From Chitinophagaceae bacterium (lineage in GTDB: Bacteria > Bacteroidota > Bacteroidia > Chitinophagales > UBA10324): a stretch of 64,000 nt of DNA. The stretch's first letter is position 1, and each line of letters begins with the position of its first letter. This document shows positions 16,122 to 25,150 of this stretch, piece after piece. The stretch is from assembly GCA_016704325.1 (NCBI GenBank), contig JADJAG010000008.1, forward strand, positions 992,001-1,056,000, given 5' to 3'. The translations under genes were made by a program, and so were the position numbers. The notes under the pieces are model-generated. The model saw only the letters and a program-made list of their open reading frames with translations. It was not told where the DNA came from and did not search any database.

Positions 16122-18248
16122 ATGAAAGTTTACGACGATAAACACATTAAGAATATAGTGTTATTGGGTGCCTCCAAATCCGGCAAAACCACCCTGGCAG
16201 AAACAATGATGTTTGAAGCCGGTTTGATTAACCGAAGGGGAACAGTAGAAGAAGGAACTACCATTTCCGACTATCACGACATTGAAAAAGAAAGGGGCAA
16301 TTCGGTATACATGACTTTCATGCATACCGAGTGGAAGGATTACAAGATAAATATTATTGATACACCCGGCTTAGATGATTTTATTGGCGAAGTGATTGCA
16401 GCACTTCGTGTATCCGATACCGGCGTGATGGTGCTTAATGCACAACAAGGTGTGGAGGTTGGCACCGAATTGATCTGGAACTACGTGGATCAGTTCAACA
16501 AGCCGGTCATCTTTGCCATCAATCAGCTGGATCATGAAAAATCCAATTTTGAAGAAACCATTGAACAGGGGAAAAAACGCTTTGGCAATGCCTTCACCAT
16601 TATGCAATATCCCGTAAATGAAGGCATCGGCTTTAATGCCATCATAGACCTGCTAAAGATGACCATGTATAAGTTCGGTCCCAATGGAGGAAAACCTGAA
16701 AAGTTGCCAATACCTGAGAATGAAAAAGCGAAAGCGGAAGAGTTACATAATAAACTGGTGGAAGTGGCCGCGGAAAATGATGAACAGCTAATGGCACTTT
16801 ATTTTGACAAAGGTTCATTGGATGAAGATGAGTTACGGCTTGGTATAAAAAAAGGAATGATGAAGCACCAGGTCTTTCCCGTATTCTGCCTTTCCGCAAA
16901 GTCAGATATGGGTTCAGGGCGCCTGATGGGCTTTATTGATAATGTAGCACCTTCTGCCAATGAAATGCCGGCTGAAAAATCAACAGACGGCGATGATATT
17001 TTATGCAACCCAGGCGGGCAACCGGTAATTTTCGTTTATAAATCGCTTATCGAACCACATTTAGGTAACCTTTCGCTCTTCAAGGTTATTTCCGGAGAAG
17101 TTACAGCCGGAATTGATGTAACGAACGCTGCAAATGGTAATACTGAAAGAATCAATCAGCTTTTTATCCTTGATGGGAAAAATCGCAATCCAATCAACAA
17201 ACTGACAGCAGGAGATCTTGGCGCTACATTAAAACTTAAGAATACACAAACCAATCAGACATTGTATGGTAAGGGCAATCCCATAACTATAGAACCTATT
17301 CAATTTCCTGAACCGCGCATAAGTGTTGCCATTATTGCCAGGAACAAAAATGATGATGAAAAAATAGGAATGGTTCTCGCAGACATACACCGTGAAGACC
17401 CTACTCTTACCATAGAATATTCTCGTGAGCTGAAGCAGGTTATCATGCACGGACAGGGTGAATTGCATTTGCAGGCAACACGCTGGCGCCTGGAGCATAT
17501 TTACAAAATGCAGGTTGATTTTGAAAAGACCAAAATCCCCTACCGGGAAACGATCAGGAAAGAAGCCCGGACAACCTATCGTCATAAAAAGCAATCCGGA
17601 GGTGCAGGACAATTTGCAGAAGTTGCGATGATGATTGAACCTTACCGGGAAGGATATAAAGTACCCGGTGACTTCACCTTGCGCGGCAAAGAAGAGGTTG
17701 ACCTGGAATGGGGCGGCAAGCTAATCTATCACAATTGCATTGTGGGCGGTGCTATTGATACGCGCTTTCTTCCATCTATATTGAAAGGGATCATGGATAA
17801 AATGACAGAAGGCCCCACCACCGGTTCTTATGTTCGCGACATCAATGTTTATGTCTATGATGGAAAAATGCATGCTGTTGATTCAAACGATATGGCATTC
17901 AAACTTGCAGGAATGATGGCATTCAAAGAAGCCTTTCAGCAAGCTGATCCTAAATTGATGGAGCCAATCTATGATTTGGAAGTGCTGGTACCTGAAGAAC
18001 AAATGGGTGATGTAATGAGCGATCTGAATACAAGGCGCGCGGTAATTATGGGTATGGATGCCAAAGGTACCTACCAGGTGATTAAAGCCCGTGTACCACT
18101 TTCAGAACTTGACAAATATTCCAATACACTCCGGTCTCTTACGCAAGGTAAGGCAAGTTTTAAAATGCGATTTGCCACGTATGAACTGGTGCCCGTGGAA
18201 GTACAGAAGAAGCTTGCAGAAGACTATCAAAAATTGTCAAAAGATTGA
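16122..18248 (+). CDS. EF-G-like translational GTPase
   Basis: The product (708 residues) has the full EF-G domain order I-V. The P-loop reads GASKSGKT (16-23), the G3 motif DTPGLDDF (80-87) and G4 NQLD (134-137). The histidine of the canonical EF-G DTPGH motif, which positions the hydrolytic water, is leucine here (L84). Domain IV is present (YRHKKQSGGAGQFAEV), followed by an EF-G C-terminal fold. These changes mark it as an EF-G paralogue (FusA2/EF-G-like group) and not the housekeeping factor; its role may be ribosome recycling, stress or antibiotic-related translation, but that is inference. It is divergent from the PAS kinase and 47 bp before a small lipoprotein gene. Confidence 0.88.
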   Translation: MKVYDDKHIKNIVLLGASKSGKTTLAETMMFEAGLINRRGTVEEGTTISDYHDIEKERGNSVYMTFMHTEWKDYKINIIDTPGLDDFIGEVIAALRVSDTGVMVLNAQQGVEVGTELIWNYVDQFNKPVIFAINQLDHEKSNFEETIEQGKKRFGNAFTIMQYPVNEGIGFNAIIDLLKMTMYKFGPNGGKPEKLPIPENEKAKAEELHNKLVEVAAENDEQLMALYFDKGSLDEDELRLGIKKGMMKHQVFPVFCLSAKSDMGSGRLMGFIDNVAPSANEMPAEKSTDGDDILCNPGGQPVIFVYKSLIEPHLGNLSLFKVISGEVTAGIDVTNAANGNTERINQLFILDGKNRNPINKLTAGDLGATLKLKNTQTNQTLYGKGNPITIEPIQFPEPRISVAIIARNKNDDEKIGMVLADIHREDPTLTIEYSRELKQVIMHGQGELHLQATRWRLEHIYKMQVDFEKTKIPYRETIRKEARTTYRHKKQSGGAGQFAEVAMMIEPYREGYKVPGDFTLRGKEEVDLEWGGKLIYHNCIVGGAIDTRFLPSILKGIMDKMTEGPTTGSYVRDINVYVYDGKMHAVDSNDMAFKLAGMMAFKEAFQQADPKLMEPIYDLEVLVPEEQMGDVMSDLNTRRAVIMGMDAKGTYQVIKARVPLSELDKYSNTLRSLTQGKASFKMRFATYELVPVEVQKKLAEDYQKLSKD

Positions 18249-18295
18249 GATTGAAAACTTTTAATCGTTAATTTACCCAATAACCGATTTTCACT

Positions 18296-18835
18296 TTGAG
18301 ATACCTCACTTTTTTGCTTTTGATTTCCATTGAGCTGACTTCCTGCCAGCCGAAAGCGAAAATTTCTGTAATCGAAAATCCAATGACCGGGTTCACTCCT
18401 ATGCTTGCAGATTCAATTCGCGGTGCAGCAACGGTACAGGAACTGGGTAACTACCTGTTTTTGTCTTTAAAGGGTGAAATCACCTACTATCAATTAGAAA
18501 AATTCTTTCCGGACTCTGCAAATATTGCCATGATTTATGAACTCACGCAGACCGGTGTTAAGGATGCAAACCTCGCTGCCATTGCTGACACTGCACAAAG
18601 TCAGTTACTACATGGCTGGACAAAAACACAGCGTGAAGTGAGTATGCTCGGAGAGAACTGGACCGATGCAACATTCACAAAACTCCTTATTCAGGAATTG
18701 GAGAACCAGACTTTGCCGGGTAAAAAAATAACTATTGAATGCAAATCCGGTAAACAAACGTTAAGAGCCAGTGCGAAATGCCTGAAGATCGGCGACCGCT
18801 GGTTTATCGGTGAAGAGATAAAGTTTGGTGTGTAA
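18296..18835 (+). CDS. Hypothetical lipoprotein
   Basis: From TTG at 18296 the 179-residue product opens with a short signal peptide and lipobox (LTSC, Cys17), so it should be lipid-anchored. The mature region is mixed alpha/beta with no motif I know; it ends GDRWFIGEEIKFGV. No ATG gives a complete signal peptide, which supports the TTG start. It follows the EF-G-like gene by 47 bp on the same strand and could be co-transcribed, though the functions do not obviously match. Confidence 0.72.
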   Translation: MRYLTFLLLISIELTSCQPKAKISVIENPMTGFTPMLADSIRGAATVQELGNYLFLSLKGEITYYQLEKFFPDSANIAMIYELTQTGVKDANLAAIADTAQSQLLHGWTKTQREVSMLGENWTDATFTKLLIQELENQTLPGKKITIECKSGKQTLRASAKCLKIGDRWFIGEEIKFGV

Positions 18836-19010
18836 TTTAAAATTCAGGCTGCCATTAAAGTCAGCATATTACCTTTAGATAAGGCAGTAGGCAGCGTATA
18901 TTACATCGTACTGTCATTCGAATCAACTGCTGACCAAAATATGATTCATGGAGCCTGTTGAAATTACGGGATGAATTAACTTTAATAGCTTAATCCAAAA
19001 TAATAATACC

Positions 19011-19655
19011 ATGACCGATCAGCAACTTAAAGAATTCAATCAAAAATTAAATGAGTTGGGTTACAAAAAATCACCCTTCAACTCACTGGTAAATCTATTG
19101 TTTAATGCGGCAATGCCTATTGCAATCGCAGTGATCGGAATATACTTCACCAACCAGAACAACAGGCGGCAAATTGAATTTCAACAGATACAGGTAGCCA
19201 ATCAAATGGTGGCAGATGTTCAATCTGACCCGGATTTTACCAAAGAAAAGCTCGATCTGAAACTATCCTTTGTGGAGAATATGTTTGAAAACCGGGAGTT
19301 TAAAGGAAGGGTAAAAGATATCCTTTCGCAAACGTATGCAGTATCACTGCAATCATTAGACCTGGAAGAACTTGCACAAAGCGGAAATCCGGAAGATCAA
19401 AAATATGTGCAGAACAAAATTGCGGAAGCAAAAAAGTTTAATGATACTTCCATTAATAAAGTGGTGACCCAACTGGAAAAGAAAGAACCTGTTCGCAGAC
19501 TCACTAAACCTGAAACTATTAAGTCAAGTGCTGATCAGGCTAACAACACGAAGATTGATTCATTACCGGCAAAAAGGAATCCTAAAACAGGGAAAACAGA
19601 TAGTTTGAAAAACAGTCAAATCAAGAAACCGGCAAGAAAGGGCACAAATCAATAA
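19011..19655 (+). CDS. Hypothetical membrane-anchored protein
   Basis: The 214-residue product has a short N-terminal cytoplasmic helix (MTDQQLKEFNQKLNELGY), one hydrophobic segment at about residues 27-46 (AAMPIAIAVIGIYF) and a long polar, probably coiled-coil region. It ends in a Lys/Pro/Ser/Thr-rich, apparently disordered basic tail. No enzymatic motif is visible. The single membrane helix followed by QIEFQQIQVANQM-type helical sequence suggests a scaffold or anchor. It starts 175 bp after the preceding lipoprotein gene and converges on the PhoH gene. The function is unknown. Confidence 0.7.
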   Translation: MTDQQLKEFNQKLNELGYKKSPFNSLVNLLFNAAMPIAIAVIGIYFTNQNNRRQIEFQQIQVANQMVADVQSDPDFTKEKLDLKLSFVENMFENREFKGRVKDILSQTYAVSLQSLDLEELAQSGNPEDQKYVQNKIAEAKKFNDTSINKVVTQLEKKEPVRRLTKPETIKSSADQANNTKIDSLPAKRNPKTGKTDSLKNSQIKKPARKGTNQ

Positions 19656-19727
19656 TCACAGAAAGAAGAAACAACAAGCTGCTTCAGCCAACATCATAAT
19701 ATCATTAATCAGAAGATTGCTGTTTAG

Positions 19728-21056
19728 CTACAATAAATCATTTGCAAGGTTTGCCAACTCACTGCGCTCTCCCCGTTCCAGTGTTACATGTGCGTATATA
19801 CGGCTTCCTTTAATGCGATCAATCAGGTAACTGAGTCCATTACTTCGTGAATCCAGGTACGGTGTATCAATCTGATAGATATCGCCTGTAAAAATGATTT
19901 TGGTGTTTTCACCCGCTCGGGTAATGATGGTTTTCACCTCATGCGGTGTCAGGTTCTGTGCTTCATCCACAATAAAGAAAACATTGGAAAAACTTCTGCC
20001 ACGGATATATGCCAGTGGGCAAACTACCAGTTTTTCATTTTCTACCATCTCATTGATCTGCCGGTATTCTTTGTCCTTTTCGCTGAAACAATTCTTTATG
20101 TACTTCAGGTTATCCCATAGCGGCTCCATATAGGGGTTCAACTTGCTTTTAATATCTCCCGGCAAGAAGCCGATATCCTTATTACTTAATGGAACAATTG
20201 GCCTTGCAAGATAAATCTGATGAAAATTCCTGCGTTGTTCCAATGCTCCCGCCAGGGAGAGCAACGTCTTTCCTGTGCCTGCCACGCCTTGTAGCGTTAC
20301 GAGACTGATATTAGGATTAAGTATCGCATCTAAAGAGCATATCTGTTCAATATTGCGAGGCTGAATCTTAAATGCTGCTTTTTTCTTTACCAGCTCCATC
20401 ATCGCAGTTATCGGATTATAAACCGTGACCACCGATGTTTCATGGTGATTCAACGTATAATAATGGTTCGGTACAGGCTTTGACTTTTTGAAAAGTAACG
20501 CAGCTTTACATTGGCCTTCCTGGAACAGGTCATTCAATACCTGCACCGGAAATTTATCTACCATGGTTCGCCCGGTATAAAGCTCATCTGCACTTTTTAT
20601 TTTTCCTGTTTCATAATCTTCCGCGGGCAGGTTGAGTGATTTGGCTTTGATGCGCAGGTTGATATCTTTCGTAACGAGCACCACTTTACGCCCGGGGTTC
20701 TCTTTCTGAACCCTCAATGCTGCATTCAGTATCTTATGATCTGGCTTCACTTCGCCGAAAATGGCATCAGTATCCACCCCATTGGGATGGCCCATGGCAA
20801 TCTTGAACATGCCATGTGTCTTTCCATTAATATTAACCCATTGCTGAAGCGAATCATTGCTGCAGGCGCGGTCTATATACCGTATGAATTCGCGGGCAGC
20901 AAAATTTTTATCATCATTACCCTTCTTAAAATTATCCAATTCTTCCAACACCGTAATGGGAACCACCACATCATGTTCTTTAAAATTACGAATGGCGGTG
21001 TAGTCATAAATGATCACTGATGTATCGAGAACGAAAATCTTTCTTTCCTGGACCAT
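19728..21056 (-). CDS. PIN domain-PhoH family ATPase
   Basis: The 442-residue product has an N-terminal PIN nuclease-like domain (FVLDTSVIIYDY at 8-19, with later acidic residues as in DTDAIFGE) and a C-terminal PhoH-type P-loop ATPase (GVAGTGKTLLSLAGALEQ; FFIVDEAQNLTPHEVKTI as Walker B; FTGDIYQID). This PIN-PhoH arrangement (YlaK/PhoH2 type) is associated with RNA unwinding and cleavage and is sometimes toxin-antitoxin-like. No small antitoxin gene precedes it, and the 317-bp upstream gap favours an independent housekeeping gene. Despite the name there is no demonstrated tie to the Pho locus elsewhere in the window. Confidence 0.92.
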   Translation of the reverse strand: MVQERKIFVLDTSVIIYDYTAIRNFKEHDVVVPITVLEELDNFKKGNDDKNFAAREFIRYIDRACSNDSLQQWVNINGKTHGMFKIAMGHPNGVDTDAIFGEVKPDHKILNAALRVQKENPGRKVVLVTKDINLRIKAKSLNLPAEDYETGKIKSADELYTGRTMVDKFPVQVLNDLFQEGQCKAALLFKKSKPVPNHYYTLNHHETSVVTVYNPITAMMELVKKKAAFKIQPRNIEQICSLDAILNPNISLVTLQGVAGTGKTLLSLAGALEQRRNFHQIYLARPIVPLSNKDIGFLPGDIKSKLNPYMEPLWDNLKYIKNCFSEKDKEYRQINEMVENEKLVVCPLAYIRGRSFSNVFFIVDEAQNLTPHEVKTIITRAGENTKIIFTGDIYQIDTPYLDSRSNGLSYLIDRIKGSRIYAHVTLERGERSELANLANDLL

Positions 21057-21373
21057 AAGCGCGATAAACTTTTCATAAAGCTATTGCTGCAATGGAGAGA
21101 AATATTTTTTTTCGACAAAAAGAAATACACAACCTTTTGTTAGCCGTCCTGAAAAATAGAATATCACCAATTAACGAAAGTTCATCAGCAGCATAATCAC
21201 ATGCAAACGGCCTGTTTCGGACATGGCAATTATTTCGGCTGTATGTAAAGTTTTGCACATTAGTACCTATCGGGCATCAAACAACTGTCCCGGCTGGTTG
21301 CAACAACAGTAATAACATCAAGCCGCTCTAAAATCTTATAATTCTATCTTTATGCGAATAGTCACCCTACTTT
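21057..21373 (+). other. Intergenic region between phoH-like and sulP genes
   Basis: This 317-bp gap separates two divergent genes and should hold both promoters. TATCTTTA at 21345-21352 is a plausible -7 element for sulP. I see no RNA gene, repeat copy or strong hairpin. A 61-codon frame on the minus strand (21073-21258) is Arg/Cys-rich and looks non-coding. Confidence 0.5.
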
Positions 21374-22924
21374 ATGCGTCGTAAGCTAACGTTCTACCGG
21401 TTACTTTTGCTAAAACACGATCTTCCGGCAGGACTTTCCGTTTTCCTGGTAGCGCTGCCACTTTGCCTGGGTATTGCACTGGCTTCCGGGGCTCCATTAT
21501 ATGCAGGATTATTATCTGGTATTATTGGCGGTATCCTGGTCTCCTTCATTAGTGGCTCACCACTTGGCGTATCAGGACCTGCTGCAGGACTTACTACCCT
21601 GGTTGCCGCTGCAATAATTTCATTAGGAGATTATAAGGTCTTTCTTCTTGCCGTAATCGTCGCAGGATTTTTTCAACTACTACTCGGACTCTTTAAATTA
21701 GGAGGTATTGCCAACTATTTCCCGTCGGCTGTAATTAAAGGGATGCTGGCTGCAATCGGTATCATACTTATTTCAAAACAGATTCCATTGGCTTTGGGTT
21801 ATGATCAGCCTGACTTCTGGACCAGTGGCTTTCTTCATTTGTTTTCAGCTGATAATTTTCTTGGAAATATCTCATACTTTAACCAGCATATTACCCGGGG
21901 AGCTGTCTTCATCTCGTTATTTTCAATAGGCGTTCTGATTATTTTGCAACAACCGTTTACAAAGAAATGGAAGGTTATTCCTGCACCGTTACTGGTTGTG
22001 GCATTGGGTATTGTAATCAATTCGGTATTCAGTGCTGCGGCTTCCGGTTTCTCACTTAAACAAACGCAACTGGTAAATATTCCTTCCAACATTTTCTCAG
22101 AGATTTCCTTTCCCGATTTTTCTACCCTGTTTTCAAATCTTGAAATATGGAAATACGGATTAATAATTGGTATCCTCGCAACATTAGAAACGTTGTTGTG
22201 TGTAGAAGCAGTAGACAAACTTGATAAGCACAATCGCATTACACCGGTTAACCGGGAACTGATTGCGCAGGGTATTGGCAATATGACTTGTGGACTGTTG
22301 GGTGCCATACCAATCACGGCAGTCGTGGTGCGAGGTGCGGCCAATGCTGACGCCGGTGGAAAAACAAGGCTTTCAGCATTCACCCATGGAGTTTTTCTAC
22401 TGCTGGCTGTATTACTTGTTCCCTTTTTGCTGAGTATGATTCCTTATGCTTCTCTTGCCGCCATCCTGATTATTACTGGATACAATCTCACCAAACCGAA
22501 ACTCTATCAAAATATGTGGAGTCTGGGATGGAAACAGTTTATTCCCTTCCTGCTCACGATACTGGTTATTCTTTCGACTGACCTGCTGATAGGCGTCAGT
22601 ATCGGGCTTTTAATATCAATTTACTTTATCGTCCAAAACAACTTTCGCGCAGAATACCGGATTACAAAAACAATGCGACATGAAACGGAAGTACACTATA
22701 TCAAGTTGAACAGTAATGTCACTTTTCTTAATAAAGTAAAATTACGCAAAGCGCTGGATCAGATTCCAAACTACAGCATATTGACGATCGATGGCAGTGA
22801 ATGCAACTTTATTGACTATGATATTCTGGAGATCATCAGTGAATATGAAAACAAGGCACATGACCGTCACATTGAAGTGCATTTAAATGGAATTGAAAGA
22901 GTAAATGTAACCGCCGTGCATTGA
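21374..22924 (+). CDS. SulP family inorganic anion transporter
   Basis: The 516-residue product is a SulP/SLC26-type permease. About 10-12 membrane segments come first, with the family signatures LPLCLGIALASGAPLYAG and SGPAAGLTTLVAAAI near the N-terminus and NADAGGKTRLSAFTHG in the middle. A short C-terminal STAS domain follows (TIDGSECNFIDYDILEII, ending GIERVNVTAVH). Such transporters move sulfate or bicarbonate with sodium or protons. No carbonic anhydrase or sulfate-assimilation gene is nearby, so the substrate stays open. The stop codon lies inside the 9-bp target duplication of repeat copy 4, which inserted without altering the protein. Confidence 0.93.
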   Translation: MRRKLTFYRLLLLKHDLPAGLSVFLVALPLCLGIALASGAPLYAGLLSGIIGGILVSFISGSPLGVSGPAAGLTTLVAAAIISLGDYKVFLLAVIVAGFFQLLLGLFKLGGIANYFPSAVIKGMLAAIGIILISKQIPLALGYDQPDFWTSGFLHLFSADNFLGNISYFNQHITRGAVFISLFSIGVLIILQQPFTKKWKVIPAPLLVVALGIVINSVFSAAASGFSLKQTQLVNIPSNIFSEISFPDFSTLFSNLEIWKYGLIIGILATLETLLCVEAVDKLDKHNRITPVNRELIAQGIGNMTCGLLGAIPITAVVVRGAANADAGGKTRLSAFTHGVFLLLAVLLVPFLLSMIPYASLAAILIITGYNLTKPKLYQNMWSLGWKQFIPFLLTILVILSTDLLIGVSIGLLISIYFIVQNNFRAEYRITKTMRHETEVHYIKLNSNVTFLNKVKLRKALDQIPNYSILTIDGSECNFIDYDILEIISEYENKAHDRHIEVHLNGIERVNVTAVH

Positions 22925-22927
22925 CGG

Positions 22928-23120
22928 GGGTGTACGACAAATTAGATATTAATTATTGGGTGTTGAATTGAGAATTTGAGTATTGAGTATTTGATAGTAG
23001 TGATTACAGAATAGCAAGTGATCGGCTTCGCCGCAGCCATTTAACCATTTAGCAATTTAGCCATTTAACAATTTAACCCACCAACCATTGCCTGACAAGA
23101 TGAACGAATTGTCACACACC
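22928..23120 (+). repeat. MITE-like interspersed repeat, copy 4, with perfect target duplication
   Basis: This 193-bp element is flanked by CATTGACGG on both sides (22919-22927 and 23121-23129), a perfect 9-bp direct repeat; with a symmetrical extra C at the right end it would be 8 bp. It begins GGGTGTACGACAAATTAG, ends CGAATTGTCACACACC, and carries the heptamer array, core, GCTTCGCC mini-hairpin and CCATTTAA-type octamers. It lies directly after sulP. The rest of the gap to 23373 holds only the porX terminator. Confidence 0.92.
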
Positions 23121-23253
23121 CATTGACGGTATTTTATTTCCTTAATAGGAAAGTCTGCCAGATTCTTCGTGTAGTAAGGCAATCACTTTAATTTTCAATT
23201 GGTGTTTTTGGCTGCCTTCAATATAAGTGGATGGCTGGTTGCCTGCTTCACAT

Positions 23254-23288
23254 AAAAAACCCTGACTTGTCTGCTGACAAATCAGGGC
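23254..23288 (-). terminator. Rho-independent terminator after porX
   Basis: Read on the minus strand, CCCTGATTTGTC and GACAAGTCAGGG form a 12-bp stem with one T-G pair and an AGCA loop, followed by six T residues. It ends porX transcription about 86 bp after its stop. Confidence 0.88.
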
Positions 23289-23373
23289 TTATGAACTCAA
23301 CAATCAGAAAAAAGCCCAGAAAAAAAGATGACCTGCTTGCTAAATTACCAGTTCATTTATTGTAAGGCAATCA

Positions 23374-24930
23374 TCATTTATTCGTCATCCGCACCACCGG
23401 AATAATCATCTCCTCCAGGGAAATACCTCCATGCTGAAACGTGTTCCGGAATAGATTTACATGATAGTTGTAGTTATTGGGATACACAAAGTACTTGTCT
23501 TCTTTTGCAAAGATGAAAGTAGAACTTACATGCGGCCTGGGAAGAAACAATTCATGAGGGTTCCTGGTATCCAGTACATCCTTCTGGTTGTAATTCAGGT
23601 TTCTGCCATGCTTGTAACGCAGGTTGGTTGTAGTATCCCGGTCACCGATTACTTTGGATGGTTCCTTAACCCGAATAGTTCCATGATCAGTAGTAATAAT
23701 CAGGTTTACTTTCTTATCTGCAATGCGTAACAAGGCATCAAGTAATGGAGAATGTTCAAACCAGGAATGCGTGATGGAGCGGTAAGCGGTTTCATCGTTT
23801 GCAAGTTCCTTTAACACATCCATCTCAGTACGTGAATGCGAAAGCAGGTCTACAAAATTGTAAACAATTACATTCAGGTCGTTGTTGAGGAGATTGTAAA
23901 TGTTATCTGACAACAATTTCCCGTCATTGAAGTTGGTGATTTTTGTATAGCTGAATTTCAGGTTTTTCTTGCTCCTCAGAATCTGGTCTTCCAAAAAATC
24001 TTTTTCGTGCAGGTTCTTTCCTCCCTCTTCTTCATCATTCAGCCAGAAATTCGGAAAACGCTTTTCAATCTCCAGTGGCGTCATTCCGGCAAACATGGCA
24101 TTTCTGCTGTAATGCGTGGAAGTAGGTAAAATGCTATAATAAGTGGCCTCATCGGTTAGCCTGAAAGATTCAGAGATAGTTGGCTGAATAACCTTCCACT
24201 GATCAAACCGCAGGTTATCAATAAGAATCAGGAAGGTTGGGATGCCCGGTTCAATAAATGGAAATACCTTTTCTTTGAATAAATTATGCGACATCGTAGG
24301 TGTATTCGCATCCGGTTTGCTAAGCCAATTCTTGTAATTCTTTACAATAAACTTACAGAACTCGGTATTCGCTTCAGATTTCTGCATGGCCAACACATCC
24401 CGCATTCCTGCAGTTTTTGACTTATCCAGTTCCAGTTCCCAGTAAATAAGCTTGCGGTAAACCTCTGCCCATTCTTCATGGTTAAGTCCCATGCTGATGC
24501 GTGAAAAGATCTGCTGAAACTCCTGTTGGTAAGACGAAGTTGTTTTCTCACTGATCAGTCTTCTGTTATCGAGCAACTTTTTCAGGGTAAGCAATATTTG
24601 CTGCGGCTTCACCGGCTTAATGAGGTAATCACTGATCTGAGATCCAATCGCATCCTCCATCAGGTTCTCCTCCTCGCTCTTGGTAATCATCACAATTGGA
24701 ATGGATGGCTGAATATTCTTGATATCCGTAAGGGTTTCCAAACCGCTCATTCCCGGCATCTGCTCATCGAGGAACACAATGTCTAACACTTCTTCCCGGC
24801 ACTTTTCTATGGCATCTACCCCATTACTGACTTCTATTACATGGTATCCTTTTTCCCGCAGGAAAAGAATCTGTGGTTTGAGCAACTCAATTTCATCATC
24901 TACCCAAAGGATAGTAGGTTCATTCGTCAT
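23374..24930 (-). CDS. porX: PorX, response regulator with PglZ phosphatase domain, T9SS regulator
   Basis: The 518-residue product has an N-terminal receiver domain (D11, D12, phospho-acceptor D55 in FLDEQMPG, T83, K105). A helical linker follows, then a PglZ/alkaline-phosphatase-like domain (LILIDNLRFDQW, LIITTDHGTIRVKEP, ending QHGGISLEEMIIPVV). This is the architecture of PorX, which works with the kinase PorY and regulates type IX secretion genes; PorX has been described as a zinc-dependent nucleotide phosphodiesterase. The window fits: several encoded proteins have T9SS sorting domains. porY is not nearby. A clear terminator follows, so it is probably monocistronic. Confidence 0.94.
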   Translation of the reverse strand: MTNEPTILWVDDEIELLKPQILFLREKGYHVIEVSNGVDAIEKCREEVLDIVFLDEQMPGMSGLETLTDIKNIQPSIPIVMITKSEEENLMEDAIGSQISDYLIKPVKPQQILLTLKKLLDNRRLISEKTTSSYQQEFQQIFSRISMGLNHEEWAEVYRKLIYWELELDKSKTAGMRDVLAMQKSEANTEFCKFIVKNYKNWLSKPDANTPTMSHNLFKEKVFPFIEPGIPTFLILIDNLRFDQWKVIQPTISESFRLTDEATYYSILPTSTHYSRNAMFAGMTPLEIEKRFPNFWLNDEEEGGKNLHEKDFLEDQILRSKKNLKFSYTKITNFNDGKLLSDNIYNLLNNDLNVIVYNFVDLLSHSRTEMDVLKELANDETAYRSITHSWFEHSPLLDALLRIADKKVNLIITTDHGTIRVKEPSKVIGDRDTTTNLRYKHGRNLNYNQKDVLDTRNPHELFLPRPHVSSTFIFAKEDKYFVYPNNYNYHVNLFRNTFQHGGISLEEMIIPVVRMTNK

Positions 24931-25150
24931 GGCTTTTTGTTTTTAACAGGTAAATTGAAAAATAAAAGGTAGTAGTGGAGCAGCGGCGAATCTTTTATTC
25001 TGAGTAAATTGCCAAAATGATGAATCGTAAAATGGTCTTTAAAACTAAATACGATAACAATTAAGCACTTCAACTATTTAGCAATTATTATGCGATATTC
25101 AGAGGTTCTTTAAATTCATGCCAAATTTCGCACAAAAAATCTGAAATAGA

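Noticed and set aside
21073..21258. 61-codon minus-strand frame upstream of the PhoH-type gene
   Set aside because: It has an unusual Arg/Cys-rich composition and no recognisable features; it lies in a promoter region.
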